Assembly (NCBI GenBank): GCA_020053355.1
Contig: JAGVNI010000017.1
Location: 47,193 to 111,192 of the forward strand
Direction: 5' to 3'
Source: an archaeon
GTDB lineage: Archaea > Micrarchaeota > Micrarchaeia > Anstonellales > Bilamarchaeaceae
DNA: 64,000 nt
Of this stretch, positions 26,397-34,449 are shown in pieces. The stretch's first letter is position 1, and every line of letters starts with the position of its first letter. Both the position numbers and the translations under genes were made by a program. Below the pieces are notes generated by a model. That model ran no database searches. It was given only the letters and a program-made list of their open reading frames with translations, and was not told where the DNA came from.

Positions 26397-27722
26397 TCAA
26401 ACACCTACGAGTCCTTTCACGAACCTCCACGGGTTCTTGAGTTTCACGGTTCCTGCGCCGGCTGAGACGTCATCCGTGAATGGCTTTAGCATGCTTTCGG
26501 TGACCGCTTCGCCACGCTCTATCGCTCCGATGACTTTCAGAAGCGGCTCCATCCTCGAATCGAAATCCCCCTTGACTTTCGCGGCGAGCTCGCTCATGAA
26601 CAGGTAGGGGTTACCGAGATGCTTCTGGAGGACATGCTGCGCATTGACGATGCCGGTGTTTCCGGCGAACGTCTTGAACACTTCGAGCACGTCTACGATA
26701 TCGTCATGGACCAGGGGAAAGGGCGGGATTCCCTTTCCGGCCCGGGATTCTGCCTGGGAGGATGTATAGTCGGCCATGACGACCTGCTGGAGGGCGATGG
26801 TGAATCCGACGAGAGCTTCGCCCCACCTTTCCGAGATGCCCATGTGATAGCCGCAGCCTTCGGCGAGTTTCGCGCAGCCCTGGCAGTCTTTCGGCAGGCT
26901 CTTTTTTATCATCAATTTTGGATAGCCGCGTTTCGAGCAGTCACCAAGGCCGGTAATCAGGTATTGGGCGGTTATCGCCATGATAATGCTGGCTTCGAGC
27001 GCGCTCACCTCGCGGTGGATTTCCTTCAGTTTCTGGGAAATATCGAGCGTCTCCTTCACATGTGGCACGCGGGGGTCGTGTTTCTTCATGAGCCTAAGAA
27101 ACGTATCCTGGGCCTGCGGACAGAAATCATCCATATTGAGGATAACGGGAAACCGGTCTATGAGCGCGCCATCCAGGGCGAACGTCCCGTAGTACTCGTC
27201 CCCTTCGTTTCCGGATGCTATCAGGACGGTGTATCCGTTCCCGAGCGGGTATATCACGCCGTCCAGATCGATGTACCCGTCCGCGAGCCCGAAGAGCCGG
27301 TTCTGAGTTATTCCCGGGCCGCGGGTGATTTCGTCCACGACGATACAGTTGTTGTGGATTGCATCGATGATTTCACGGAGCTCTTTAGAGCTTGATACCT
27401 CCCCCCGGAAGTATTTCCCCAGGTTAAGATGGCTAAAAAGCTCCTTCTCGTCCATTTTCGGGTGCATGCGGATATATGTTCCGACTCCGCCGAAAATCCC
27501 GTGGAGCACGTCGTGTTCAAGGGTTGTTTTCCCTTTTCCGCGTGCGCCAAGAAGAAGCATGTTCGATCGGGAGACGAGCGCGGCCCTCGCTATGGTCTCG
27601 ACATAGACCGGCTGCCCTTTTATCGTCATGACTTTAGCCGTGTTCCGGTAGTTCTGGAGCGGCGACCTCGGGATTTCTTGTATCAGCTTTGTCACTCTGG
27701 CGTGAGCGAGTGGAGTTGTCAT
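26397..27722 (-). CDS. MoxR-family AAA+ ATPase with four-cysteine insertion (first gene of operon)
   Basis: 441 aa. Walker A is GARGKGKTT (59-67), MHPKMDEKEL (87-96) is typical of MoxR proteins, Walker B is IVVDEIT (D130, E131), sensor 1 is LIASGNEGDE (168-175), and the arginine-finger region is GALIDRFPVIL. Four cysteines at 262, 280, 283 and 290 (C-x17-C-x2-C-x6-C) lie in the C-terminal helical part and could hold zinc or a 4Fe-4S cluster; this is not part of a standard MoxR ATPase. MoxR proteins remodel or activate metalloenzymes and partner with VWA proteins, and here the VWA partner is two genes downstream. Confidence 0.87.
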   Translation of the reverse strand: MTTPLAHARVTKLIQEIPRSPLQNYRNTAKVMTIKGQPVYVETIARAALVSRSNMLLLGARGKGKTTLEHDVLHGIFGGVGTYIRMHPKMDEKELFSHLNLGKYFRGEVSSSKELREIIDAIHNNCIVVDEITRGPGITQNRLFGLADGYIDLDGVIYPLGNGYTVLIASGNEGDEYYGTFALDGALIDRFPVILNMDDFCPQAQDTFLRLMKKHDPRVPHVKETLDISQKLKEIHREVSALEASIIMAITAQYLITGLGDCSKRGYPKLMIKKSLPKDCQGCAKLAEGCGYHMGISERWGEALVGFTIALQQVVMADYTSSQAESRAGKGIPPFPLVHDDIVDVLEVFKTFAGNTGIVNAQHVLQKHLGNPYLFMSELAAKVKGDFDSRMEPLLKVIGAIERGEAVTESMLKPFTDDVSAGAGTVKLKNPWRFVKGLVGV

Positions 27723-27782
27723 AGGAGATTGATTGTGGAGTAGTATTTTTAAGGTTATACTAAAAGGAAAAAAAGGGATATA

Positions 27783-28553
27783 CTAGGCTTTGGCTTCCAG
27801 GAGCCTTGCGATTTCCAGGCATTCGTCCTTCCCGAGCGTGCGGGCGCGCCTTTTTAGGAGGGGGCCAAGGCGCGCAAGTTCGGATTCATCAAACATCTTC
27901 GAGTCGAGAAGGGCGTTCCGGACGGTCTTGTTCTTATGCTGGTAGAGCCAGCGTATGACGTTTTCCTGCTGCTGGCTGAGCCTTATTCCGGTAGGCTTGA
28001 GGACGATGATGGCCGAATCCACCCGCGGCATGGGCCGGAAGAGGTGGCGGAGCACTGTTCGCTCAAGCGTTATGTCGAAAGCCAGCTGCGACGTGACCGA
28101 GAGGCGCCCGTAGCTCTTGTCGCCGGGCTTGGCTGCCATCTTCTGCGCGAACTCCTTCTGCACCATGAGGACTGCGCGCTCGAATTTCATGGGCGCAAGG
28201 CGGAAGATGATGTCCGAGGAGATGTAGTAGGGGATGTTCCCGACAACGATGTCGAATGAGGGGGGGTCGGTGGCGAGGAAATCCGCCTCGATTATTTCGA
28301 CAATTGTTGTGCCGTCCGCTTTGGGCGGATATTTCTTCCTTAGAAGCGCGGCAAACCTGGAATCCTTCTCGATGGCTATCAGCTTTTTCGGCTTGCAGGA
28401 TAGGATGGCGTCCGTGAATCGCCCGTCGCCAGGACCGATTTCCAGGACAATCTTGTGTTCCGGGTCCGCGAGTTTCGCCTCTAATGCGAGGATATTTTTA
28501 TCCTCAAGGAAACACTGGCCGAGCGATTTTCGCCTGTCAAAGGATGTGCTCAT
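27783..28553 (-). CDS. rsmA: Ribosomal RNA small subunit methyltransferase A (KsgA/Dim1)
   Basis: 256 aa. The start MSTSFDRRKSLGQCFLED is typical, followed by the SAM-binding motif VLEIGPGDGRFT, the acidic loop IAIEKD, EADFLA and the catalytic NIPYYIS motif. The enzyme dimethylates two adjacent adenosines near the 3' end of 16S rRNA. The start overlaps the end of the DUF357 gene by 17 bases, and this pair is commonly seen in archaea. No anomalies. Confidence 0.95.
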   Translation of the reverse strand: MSTSFDRRKSLGQCFLEDKNILALEAKLADPEHKIVLEIGPGDGRFTDAILSCKPKKLIAIEKDSRFAALLRKKYPPKADGTTIVEIIEADFLATDPPSFDIVVGNIPYYISSDIIFRLAPMKFERAVLMVQKEFAQKMAAKPGDKSYGRLSVTSQLAFDITLERTVLRHLFRPMPRVDSAIIVLKPTGIRLSQQQENVIRWLYQHKNKTVRNALLDSKMFDESELARLGPLLKRRARTLGKDECLEIARLLEAKA

Positions 28554-28785
28554 CTTTCTTTCCCTCTATAACCAGCACCGCGTCTATGAAGCCGTATGCG
28601 TAATTGGCCGCGCCGAACGACGTGAAATAATCCCCCTTTTCGAAGAAGTGCTTCGCGTCATGCGCGTAGTTCTCGGCGTATTCGGCAACTTCGGGATACT
28701 TGGCGTCCAGCTTAAGCTGCCGGAATACCGCCATTATTTTTTCCAGCTTGTCAATGTCCTTCTTCGCGCGCGTCTTTTCGTCCAT
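28537..28785 (-). CDS. DUF357 family protein
   Basis: 82 aa from the ATG at 28785. The archaeal DUF357 pattern is visible: helical AKKDIDKLEKIMAVF followed by YAENYAHDAKHFFEKGDYFTSFGAANYAYGFIDA. Proteins of this family are small, helical and of unknown role, and often stand before rsmA. The frame overlaps rsmA by 17 bases, suggesting translational coupling and a link with ribosome maturation. Confidence 0.8.
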   Translation of the reverse strand: MDEKTRAKKDIDKLEKIMAVFRQLKLDAKYPEVAEYAENYAHDAKHFFEKGDYFTSFGAANYAYGFIDAVLVIEGKKDEHIL

Positions 28786-28808
28786 TGATGACACCAATGC
28801 CTTATCTC

Positions 28809-29324
28809 TCAGACCTCTTTCACTATGCTTTTCAAGCTCCGCCTAGGGGTGCGCTCCGGGCTTTCAGCCGGATGCCCTATCGGGATTATGGCTACCGGCA
28901 CCTCGTATTCACCTGCTTTGACGAGCCTGGAGACTTCAAGGGGGTCGAAGCCGCCGACCCAGACGGAAGCGAGGCCGAGCGCGGTTGCGGCAAGCTGTGA
29001 ATATGCCGCGGCAATCGTGGCGTCCTGGATGGAGTAGAACTCGAACCCGCGCTCCTCGTATTTCGCGGCCGAGCGCTTCTGGTCGGCCGTGAACACGAGC
29101 GCGATGGAAGCCGCGGGGACGCACTCCTGGCCGTAAGCGGCAAAGCCGAGCGCGTCCAGGTTAGCCTTGTCGCGGACAAGGTATATCTTATACGCCTGGA
29201 GCCCGCCTGCCGAAGGTGCTAGCATGACAGAATCGATTATCTTCTTCACGCTCTGGGCATCCACGGCCTTATCCGTGAAAGCGCGCACAGAACGCCTTTT
29301 ATCGAGCGCATCAAAGAAGTCCAT
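28809..29324 (-). CDS. Nitroreductase family protein
   Basis: 171 aa from the ATG at 29324; upstream codons run into the 5S rRNA gene and are not used. The FMN-binding pattern is clear: DALDKRRSVRAFTDKAV at the N-terminus, LAPSAGGLQAYKIYLV, and the C-terminal ALGLASVWVGGF and PIGHP motifs. Length agrees with short single-domain archaeal nitroreductases, which use NAD(P)H to reduce quinones or nitro compounds. The final Arg-rich tail (SPERTPRRSLKSIV) fits the family. Confidence 0.88.
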   Translation of the reverse strand: MDFFDALDKRRSVRAFTDKAVDAQSVKKIIDSVMLAPSAGGLQAYKIYLVRDKANLDALGFAAYGQECVPAASIALVFTADQKRSAAKYEERGFEFYSIQDATIAAAYSQLAATALGLASVWVGGFDPLEVSRLVKAGEYEVPVAIIPIGHPAESPERTPRRSLKSIVKEV

Positions 29325-29365
29325 GGGTAGGAATAGAGTCAAAATGATTAAAAGAGAAATATAAG

Positions 29366-29481
29366 TGTCAGCAGCAGTGTATTTTCCCGCTCGGAGAGCA
29401 GTACTCAAAACACCGTGGAGGGTCTTAACTTCTGAGATCGGAACGGGATCAGGTGTTGCCCCCTCCCTATGACCGCTGACA
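29366..29481 (-). rRNA. rrf: 5S ribosomal RNA
   Basis: On the minus strand the terminal stem pairs TGTCAGCGG at the 5' end (29481 downwards) with the CTGCTGACA near 29366. Inside are the hallmark segments of 5S rRNA: the AACACCTGATCCCGTTCCGA block, then TCTCAGAAGTTAAG, and further on the GAGTACTG loop and the helix IV/V region. The length of about 116 bases is normal. No 16S or 23S genes are near, so this 5S gene is isolated. Confidence 0.94.
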
Positions 29482-29534
29482 ATCCTATACCGTGTTCCAA
29501 GGTATTTTTAAAGCTTGCTCATTCAACTCCTGCC
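29482..29534. promoter_or_regulatory. Shared bidirectional promoter of 5S rRNA and membrane protein gene
   Basis: One TATA-like block, TATTTTTAAA (29503-29512), lies in the 53-base gap. Its centre is about 26 bases from the 5S rRNA start at 29481 and about 27 from the ATG at 29535, the expected TATA-to-start distance in both directions. No second box is visible, so the same element may serve both genes. Confidence 0.55.
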
Positions 29535-30413
29535 ATGGCAGGTCCGTTTGAGACGATATACTACTCCATACTGGATGCCGTGGGGTTCTTCCTAAAAAAA
29601 CCGGCAGCCTTGATGCTGGAATTCGCCAAGGTCGCTGCAATCGGGATGATTGTCCAGGTGGCATTCATATTCCTGATGATGGGCCTGGGCATTGCGACAG
29701 GCGGGACGAGCGCCACGGATGCGGCGATGATTGCATTCGTCGCCGCGGCGGTCCTGATCGCCATTGCATTCTTCATCGCCACGACCGCGGTTTCGGCAAC
29801 TGCATACTGCATCGTCGACAACATGCTGCGCCAAAAGGAGCGGGCCGGGATAATCCAGAAGGCGTTGGCGCTGCTTCCGGCCGTCGCAGGATACTGCGCA
29901 ATCATGATAGGCCTCTTCGTGCTTGTTTTCGGCTTCGCATTGGGTGCCGTCCTCCTCATGGGGGGGGACGCGGTCCTCACAATAATCCCGATGTTGATTG
30001 CGCTCTGCATAATCCTCGGGGCGGTATACGCATTCCAGTTCGCCCTGCCGAAAATCGCACTTGAGGGGATGGATGCCATCGGGGCGTTGAAATCATCATA
30101 TGAAATCGTCAAGAAAAACGGGTGGGTCGTGCTGCTCTTCGACATAATCCTAGTCATCGTATTGTTCGGAATCGTGCTCGTCCTGTCGCTGCCGCAGGGG
30201 GCCATCGAGGGCCAGATGGTCGCCGCAGGCACCGACGTCACGGCGGTCGCGGCCCTCCTCGTGGCTTACGTCATCTTCTCCATCATCGAAACGGTGGTAA
30301 TCTCGCTGATAGCAGTCAATCTCATATACTTTTTCCTGATGAGGATAGGGGGCATCCCCGCCGTTGAAGAGGCGCCCGCAGCACCGAGCAAGAAGAGGGC
30401 GGCAAGGAGATAA
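29535..30413 (+). CDS. Multi-pass membrane protein
   Basis: 292 aa from the ATG at 29535; the open frame extends upstream into the 5S gene and is ignored there. Six or so hydrophobic segments are visible (IGMIVQVAFIFLMMGLGI, IAFVAAAVLIAIAFF, IMIGLFVLVFGFALGAVLLMG, IIPMLIALCIILGAVYAF, VLLFDIILVIVLFGIVLVL, VAALLVAYVIFSIIETVV), with an ALKSSYEIVKKNGW loop. The C-terminus is basic. The same general design, including the charged loop before a long helix, appears in the protein at 56255-57322. Unknown function; the DUF4013-like group is one possibility. Confidence 0.7.
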   Translation: MAGPFETIYYSILDAVGFFLKKPAALMLEFAKVAAIGMIVQVAFIFLMMGLGIATGGTSATDAAMIAFVAAAVLIAIAFFIATTAVSATAYCIVDNMLRQKERAGIIQKALALLPAVAGYCAIMIGLFVLVFGFALGAVLLMGGDAVLTIIPMLIALCIILGAVYAFQFALPKIALEGMDAIGALKSSYEIVKKNGWVVLLFDIILVIVLFGIVLVLSLPQGAIEGQMVAAGTDVTAVAALLVAYVIFSIIETVVISLIAVNLIYFFLMRIGGIPAVEEAPAAPSKKRAARR

Positions 30414-30525
30414 GCGCCCACGGTCCCGAACTCCGGAGCTGCAACCCCGCACCGGCCAATCCAGGTGCTTTTCCGCATCTTTCGAAACAATAATAACACC
30501 TTTCTAAGAGAGTAGGTTCGATCCT

Positions 30526-32049
30526 ATGTCAGAGCACAAGCACTGGTCGGAATGGCTCGCCGAGCGCGTAATCGCCGAGAAGTTGGAGCCGTACGTCATT
30601 ACAAGCGGCATCACCACCTCGGGACCGGCCCACCTGGGAACCCTCTGCGAATTCCTTTTCCCGGATTCCATCCGGAGGCAGCTGGAAAAAAGCGGAAAGA
30701 AAGTGACGTTCTATTTCCTTGCCGACATACTCGATGCGTTCGATTCTGTGCCCCTCGCGATGGAATCGTTCAGGGAAACGCTTGCGCCGCATCTTGGAAA
30801 GCCGCTATGCGACGTGCCTGACCCGACGGGGAAGGCCGGAAGCTTCGGCGACCATTTCCTTGACGAAGTCAAGCTCCTGATGATTGGATTCGGCGTGAAG
30901 GCCACAATCATGCGCATGAACGACCTCTATTCGGAGGGGAAGTTCGACGAGTGGGCCAGGTTCTACCTGAAGAACGAGCCAGAAGCAAAACGGATTGTGG
31001 AGGAGACCAGCGGAAAGCAGGAAAAGAAAGACTGGTCACCCATAATGCCCATCTGCGCAAGCTGCGGTAGGATTGCCACGACGCGCGTTATTTCCCACGA
31101 CGGCGAAAACTACGAATATGCCTGCGACAAGGACGTGAAATACGTCAAGGGCTGCGGGTTCCAGGGCAAGGCGAAGATAGCCGACCACCGCTACAAGATT
31201 ACATGGAGGCTGCACTGGCCGGCATGGAAGCAGATTTTCAAGACCAGCATCGAGGGGGCGGGGATGGACCACCACACCAAGGGCGGCTCAGAAGACACGT
31301 GCAAGGAGGTTACCCTGAGCCTCATGAAGGCCGACTACCATATACCTTTCAAGTACGGGTTCATCCTCTTCCAGGGGAAGAAATACTCGAAATCGAAAGG
31401 AATCGGGATGGGCGTCTCGGACCTCGTCAGGCTTGTGCCGCCGGAAATCATCAAGTATATCCTAATCAAGCCGGACTTGGAGGAGAATGTCGACATCAAC
31501 CCGACAGCTGAGAGCATGCTGAAAACGATGGACGATTTCCAGAAGGCAGCGGAGCTTTCAGGGAAGGACCGCGAAGCGCTGAACCGCCATGAACGCAAGA
31601 TGGCGATAGCATACGAGCTGTCGGCGGAAAAGCTGAACTGGCATGCCCAGTTCCTGGACGTGCTCCTGTATTACCAGATTTACCACGACTGGGAAGAAGT
31701 CGCGAAGATGACCGGGGACGGGGAAGGCGTCACGTACCTCCGGCCGTATATCGAGGAATGGATTGCGCGGGATTTCATGCCGGATGATTACCGCTTCAAG
31801 TACCAGCCGGGCGTGGTGAAGCCGAGCGAAGCCGCCAAAAAGCTTATTGCAAGCCTTAATCCGGGCATGGATGCCCTTGCAGTCCACAATGCGATTTTCG
31901 AGTTCGCAAAGGCGAACGGGATTGAGCCGAAGGCGCTCTTTGCCGACCTTTACCAGACGCTCCTTGGGAAGGAACGCGGCCCGAGGCTGGGAAAGCTGAT
32001 TGCGGCCCTCGGCGTAACGCGGGTCAAAAAGGACATGGGTGTTGCATGA
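30526..32049 (+). CDS. lysS: Lysyl-tRNA synthetase, class I
   Basis: 507 aa. Class I features: the HIGH-like motif GPAHLGT near residues 33-39 and the KMSKS-like motif KYSKSKG near 286. A zinc-binding-like section has C-x-x-C (ICASC) and later cysteines (CDKDVKYVKGC). The C-terminal alpha-helix cage begins at about 330. Class I LysRS is typical of archaea and some bacteria; the unrelated class II form is used elsewhere. The stop overlaps the start of the next gene (ATGA). Confidence 0.95.
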   Translation: MSEHKHWSEWLAERVIAEKLEPYVITSGITTSGPAHLGTLCEFLFPDSIRRQLEKSGKKVTFYFLADILDAFDSVPLAMESFRETLAPHLGKPLCDVPDPTGKAGSFGDHFLDEVKLLMIGFGVKATIMRMNDLYSEGKFDEWARFYLKNEPEAKRIVEETSGKQEKKDWSPIMPICASCGRIATTRVISHDGENYEYACDKDVKYVKGCGFQGKAKIADHRYKITWRLHWPAWKQIFKTSIEGAGMDHHTKGGSEDTCKEVTLSLMKADYHIPFKYGFILFQGKKYSKSKGIGMGVSDLVRLVPPEIIKYILIKPDLEENVDINPTAESMLKTMDDFQKAAELSGKDREALNRHERKMAIAYELSAEKLNWHAQFLDVLLYYQIYHDWEEVAKMTGDGEGVTYLRPYIEEWIARDFMPDDYRFKYQPGVVKPSEAAKKLIASLNPGMDALAVHNAIFEFAKANGIEPKALFADLYQTLLGKERGPRLGKLIAALGVTRVKKDMGVA

Positions 32050-32657
32050 CCGTCTTGAAAATCAATGAGGATGATTTCGACGCGGCAGTAGATATAGCAG
32101 CAGCCCTTCTGAAAAACGGCGGCACGATGGTCTACCCGACCGACACGGTCTATGGCATCGGGGCGGATGCGGCATCCCCCGAAGCGGTGGGCAAAATCCG
32201 CGCGATTAAGGGCATCGGGGATAAAAAGCCCATGTCCGTCATGGTCTCGGACCTGAATATGATTGATTATTTCTGCGAGACGGGAGTCTGGGAGGACATC
32301 ATCCTCCGGAAATATCTCCCGGGCCCATACACGTTCATTTTGAAAAAAGCCAGGGACATCCCGGCCTCGGACACCGGAACGCTTGGTGTCCGCATCCCTG
32401 ATTCGCAGTTCTGCCAGGCATTATGCATGAAATTCGGCAGGCCGATAGTCACGACGAGCGCGAACCCGACCGCCCAGGCGCCGCCGACCCGTTTTGAAGA
32501 CGTGGACAAGCGCGTTCTTGGCGCCGTGGACCTTTCAATAGACGGCGGGCAGACAAAATACGGCGCAGCATCGACTGTTATCGACCTGGTGGAAAGGAGG
32601 ATGCTCCGGCAGAATGACCGGGAATGGATTGGCCTTGTGGATTTGCCCGAGCGCTGA
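32046..32657 (+). CDS. Threonylcarbamoyl-AMP synthase (Sua5/YrdC)
   Basis: 203 aa, the YrdC core without the Sua5 C-terminal domain. Motifs: GGTMVYPTDTVYGIGADA, IRAIKGIGDKKPMSVMV, PGPYTFILKKA, LGVRIPD and PIVTTSANPTA. The enzyme makes threonylcarbamoyl-AMP, the donor for the t6A modification at position 37 of tRNAs that read ANN codons. The start overlaps the LysRS stop by four bases, placing two tRNA-function genes in one operon. Confidence 0.93.
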   Translation: MTVLKINEDDFDAAVDIAAALLKNGGTMVYPTDTVYGIGADAASPEAVGKIRAIKGIGDKKPMSVMVSDLNMIDYFCETGVWEDIILRKYLPGPYTFILKKARDIPASDTGTLGVRIPDSQFCQALCMKFGRPIVTTSANPTAQAPPTRFEDVDKRVLGAVDLSIDGGQTKYGAASTVIDLVERRMLRQNDREWIGLVDLPER

Positions 32658-32660
32658 TTA

Positions 32661-33698
32661 TCAGAACCACTTGTCCAGCTTGCTCTGCGCCGAGCGCTCC
32701 TTCTGGACTTTCTGGAGGCCTTCGATCGTCCTCTGGACGCGCTCCTCCGAGAAATCATGCTCGGATACCAGCATCTTCATTACGCGCCCGGAATCGACGG
32801 GTTTCCACCCCAACTCATTCGGAGGGGTGTAAGGCGGGTCGAGGAAAAGGTGCAGGACCTCTTCGGCGTCCACTTCGAACTGGTAATCGTACTTCTCCTT
32901 CACATATGCCGTCACGGCATCTAGCGTCTTATGCTCTTTCACAATCTTGAGCGCGGTCTTCGGCCCCACGCGCTTCACGCCCTCGTTGAAATCAGTCCCG
33001 AGCAGGATGCCGATTAGCACCAGTCCGCTCCGGTCGATGCCGAGCGAGGAAAGCGTCTCCTTAAGCTCGATCTGCTCTGGCTCGACCATGACATAGCGGT
33101 CCTGCCTCGGCACCTTGCGCCTGCCGGTAATCGAGAGGTTCCGCACAAGAAGGGGCGAGCCGAACATCATGGCATCGTAATCCTGCGAAGCGGTGGCGTA
33201 GGCCAGCCCCTGCTGGACCATCATCGCGGCCTCGGCTTCGCCATCCGAGGGCGCCTGCACGGATGGGATGCCCATCGCATCCAGAAGCTGCTTGCTCTCC
33301 TCGATCATCGCGCCTGTCAGCCTGGATGTCGCCTGCGCGAACTTCTTCGCGTCTTCGAACTTCTCGGCTTCAAGGGCCGCCTTCCATTTCGCCTCGGCCA
33401 GCCGTTTCACGTCCGCCCGCTCCCCCTGGACGCGTTCTTTAAGCCGGTGCGCCTTCCCGTCGAAGACGTACACGGGCTTGATGCCGTTCTCAAGGAACCG
33501 GCAGTTGCGGTAGAAAAGGCCGGAAAGATGCGCGGTCACGTTCCCCTTGAAATCCATCAGGGACGTGCCGTCCTCCTGGCGGATGGAAGCGAGGAACTGG
33601 TAGAGGATGTTGAACGCGTCTATGGCGATGATTTTGCCTGAAAGCGAATCGAGCGAAATCGTGTTCTTGATTGCAAGGTCGCCGAGATCTACTCCCAT
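32661..33698 (-). CDS. fen: Flap endonuclease 1 (FEN1)
   Basis: 345 aa from the ATG at 33698; the longer frame upstream is in the hairpin repeat region. N-terminal MGVDLGDLA and IAIDAFNILYQF, the helical arch, the acidic EAEAAMMV / SQDYDAMMFG sites and the H3TH segment LIGILLGTDFNEGVKRVGPKTALK are all present. The last residues, QSKLDKWF, form a PCNA-interacting (PIP) box. FEN1 cuts 5' flaps during Okazaki fragment processing and repair. Confidence 0.95.
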   Translation of the reverse strand: MGVDLGDLAIKNTISLDSLSGKIIAIDAFNILYQFLASIRQEDGTSLMDFKGNVTAHLSGLFYRNCRFLENGIKPVYVFDGKAHRLKERVQGERADVKRLAEAKWKAALEAEKFEDAKKFAQATSRLTGAMIEESKQLLDAMGIPSVQAPSDGEAEAAMMVQQGLAYATASQDYDAMMFGSPLLVRNLSITGRRKVPRQDRYVMVEPEQIELKETLSSLGIDRSGLVLIGILLGTDFNEGVKRVGPKTALKIVKEHKTLDAVTAYVKEKYDYQFEVDAEEVLHLFLDPPYTPPNELGWKPVDSGRVMKMLVSEHDFSEERVQRTIEGLQKVQKERSAQSKLDKWF

Positions 33699-33736
33699 GA
33701 AAATTTCCCCCAGTATAACTTCGGATAAATTTTCCG

Positions 33737-33918
33737 ATTGGAGCGCTTTGCGCTCCAATGGACGCAAGAACGGGTCGCCATTCTTGCTGTCATCAAACTT
33801 CCTGAGTCAAGACGCAAGACCTTGCCTTGAAAGCCCGGCTTTCAAGACAGTCAAGGTCGGATCGCCGACCTTGCCATTGATGAAACTTTGCCCTTTGCAT
33901 ACCTCTGCAAAGTTTCAT
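33737..33918. repeat. Tandem two-hairpin repeat units between fen and the aMBF1 gene
   Basis: The gap holds a series of perfect hairpins and no gene. A: ATTGGAGCG/CGCTCCAAT (33737-33759). B: GCAAGAA/TTCTTGC (33764-33787). C: CTTGAAAGCC/GGCTTTCAAG (33826-33846). D: CAAGGTCGG/CCGACCTTG (33852-33873). E: ATGAAACTTTGC/GCAAAGTTTCAT (33880-33891 with 33907-33918), which overlaps the end of the aMBF1 gene. A+B and C+D are two copies of a unit of about 89 bases: both end in AT(c/g)AAACTT, and B and D share the loop TCGCC while their stems differ in sequence but pair fully, so changes are compensatory. Confidence 0.75.
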
Positions 33919-34397
33919 TTGCCTTTCCCTTTCTTTTTCGTATCGACCATGTCGGCGAGCGTTGGCGGAGTGAAGGACTTGGGGCCCTGGGCCGACGGCC
34001 CGGGGACGCTCTGGGTCTTCTCGACAAGCCGGATGCCGAGCTCCTTTTCCAGCTTGCGCGCGACCTCCACTGTGGGCATCAGGCGCTCATGCTCGATTGC
34101 ATGGAGGTAGCTCTCCATCTCCTTGATGCGCTCCGCAACTACGGCAAGCGGCAGGCCGGATTTCTCCCGCGCCGCTTTTATCAGCCTGCCGTAATTCTCG
34201 GCGATTTCCTCGCTGGATTCCATCGGCGACGGGGCAGGCGCCGCAGGACTCGCCATGGACGCGCCCGCATCATCGAAACGGTGCAGGACCTTCCCGCCCC
34301 GCATGCAGTTTCCGCATGCGAGAAGCCTCGCCCCTTCGAGCAGAATCTGGGCCCTGACCGGCGACTTGCCGCAAATATCGCAAAAGAGTTCCGCCAT
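33915..34397 (-). CDS. Archaeal multiprotein bridging factor 1 (aMBF1)
   Basis: 160 aa. An N-terminal zinc ribbon (FCDICGKSP, LLACGNCMRGG) is followed by a Pro/Ala linker and a Cro-like helix-turn-helix at about 75-130 (YGRLIKAAREKSGLPLAVVAERIKEMESYLHAIEHERLMPTVEV), the aMBF1 pattern. The protein binds the small ribosomal subunit and may link it to transcription. It is divergent from the site-2 protease gene. Confidence 0.9.
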   Translation of the reverse strand: MAELFCDICGKSPVRAQILLEGARLLACGNCMRGGKVLHRFDDAGASMASPAAPAPSPMESSEEIAENYGRLIKAAREKSGLPLAVVAERIKEMESYLHAIEHERLMPTVEVARKLEKELGIRLVEKTQSVPGPSAQGPKSFTPPTLADMVDTKKKGKGK

Positions 34398-34449
34398 GAC
34401 AATTTATCCCGCCAAAGCTATTAAAAATCCCCAGCGTCGAAATCCGTTC

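Noticed and set aside
29366..29534. Coding use of frames across the 5S rRNA gene (extensions of the nitroreductase and membrane protein frames)
   Set aside because: The 5S structure is unambiguous and both proteins have good internal starts outside the rRNA.
30414..30525. Possible tRNA remnant (ggttcgatcct) before lysS
   Set aside because: Only a T-loop-like piece is present; no acceptor or anticodon stem can be formed around it. The gap holds only an AT-containing promoter stretch.
33737..33918. CRISPR array
   Set aside because: Repeats are inverted, differ in sequence and are not separated by unique spacers; no cas genes are present in the window.
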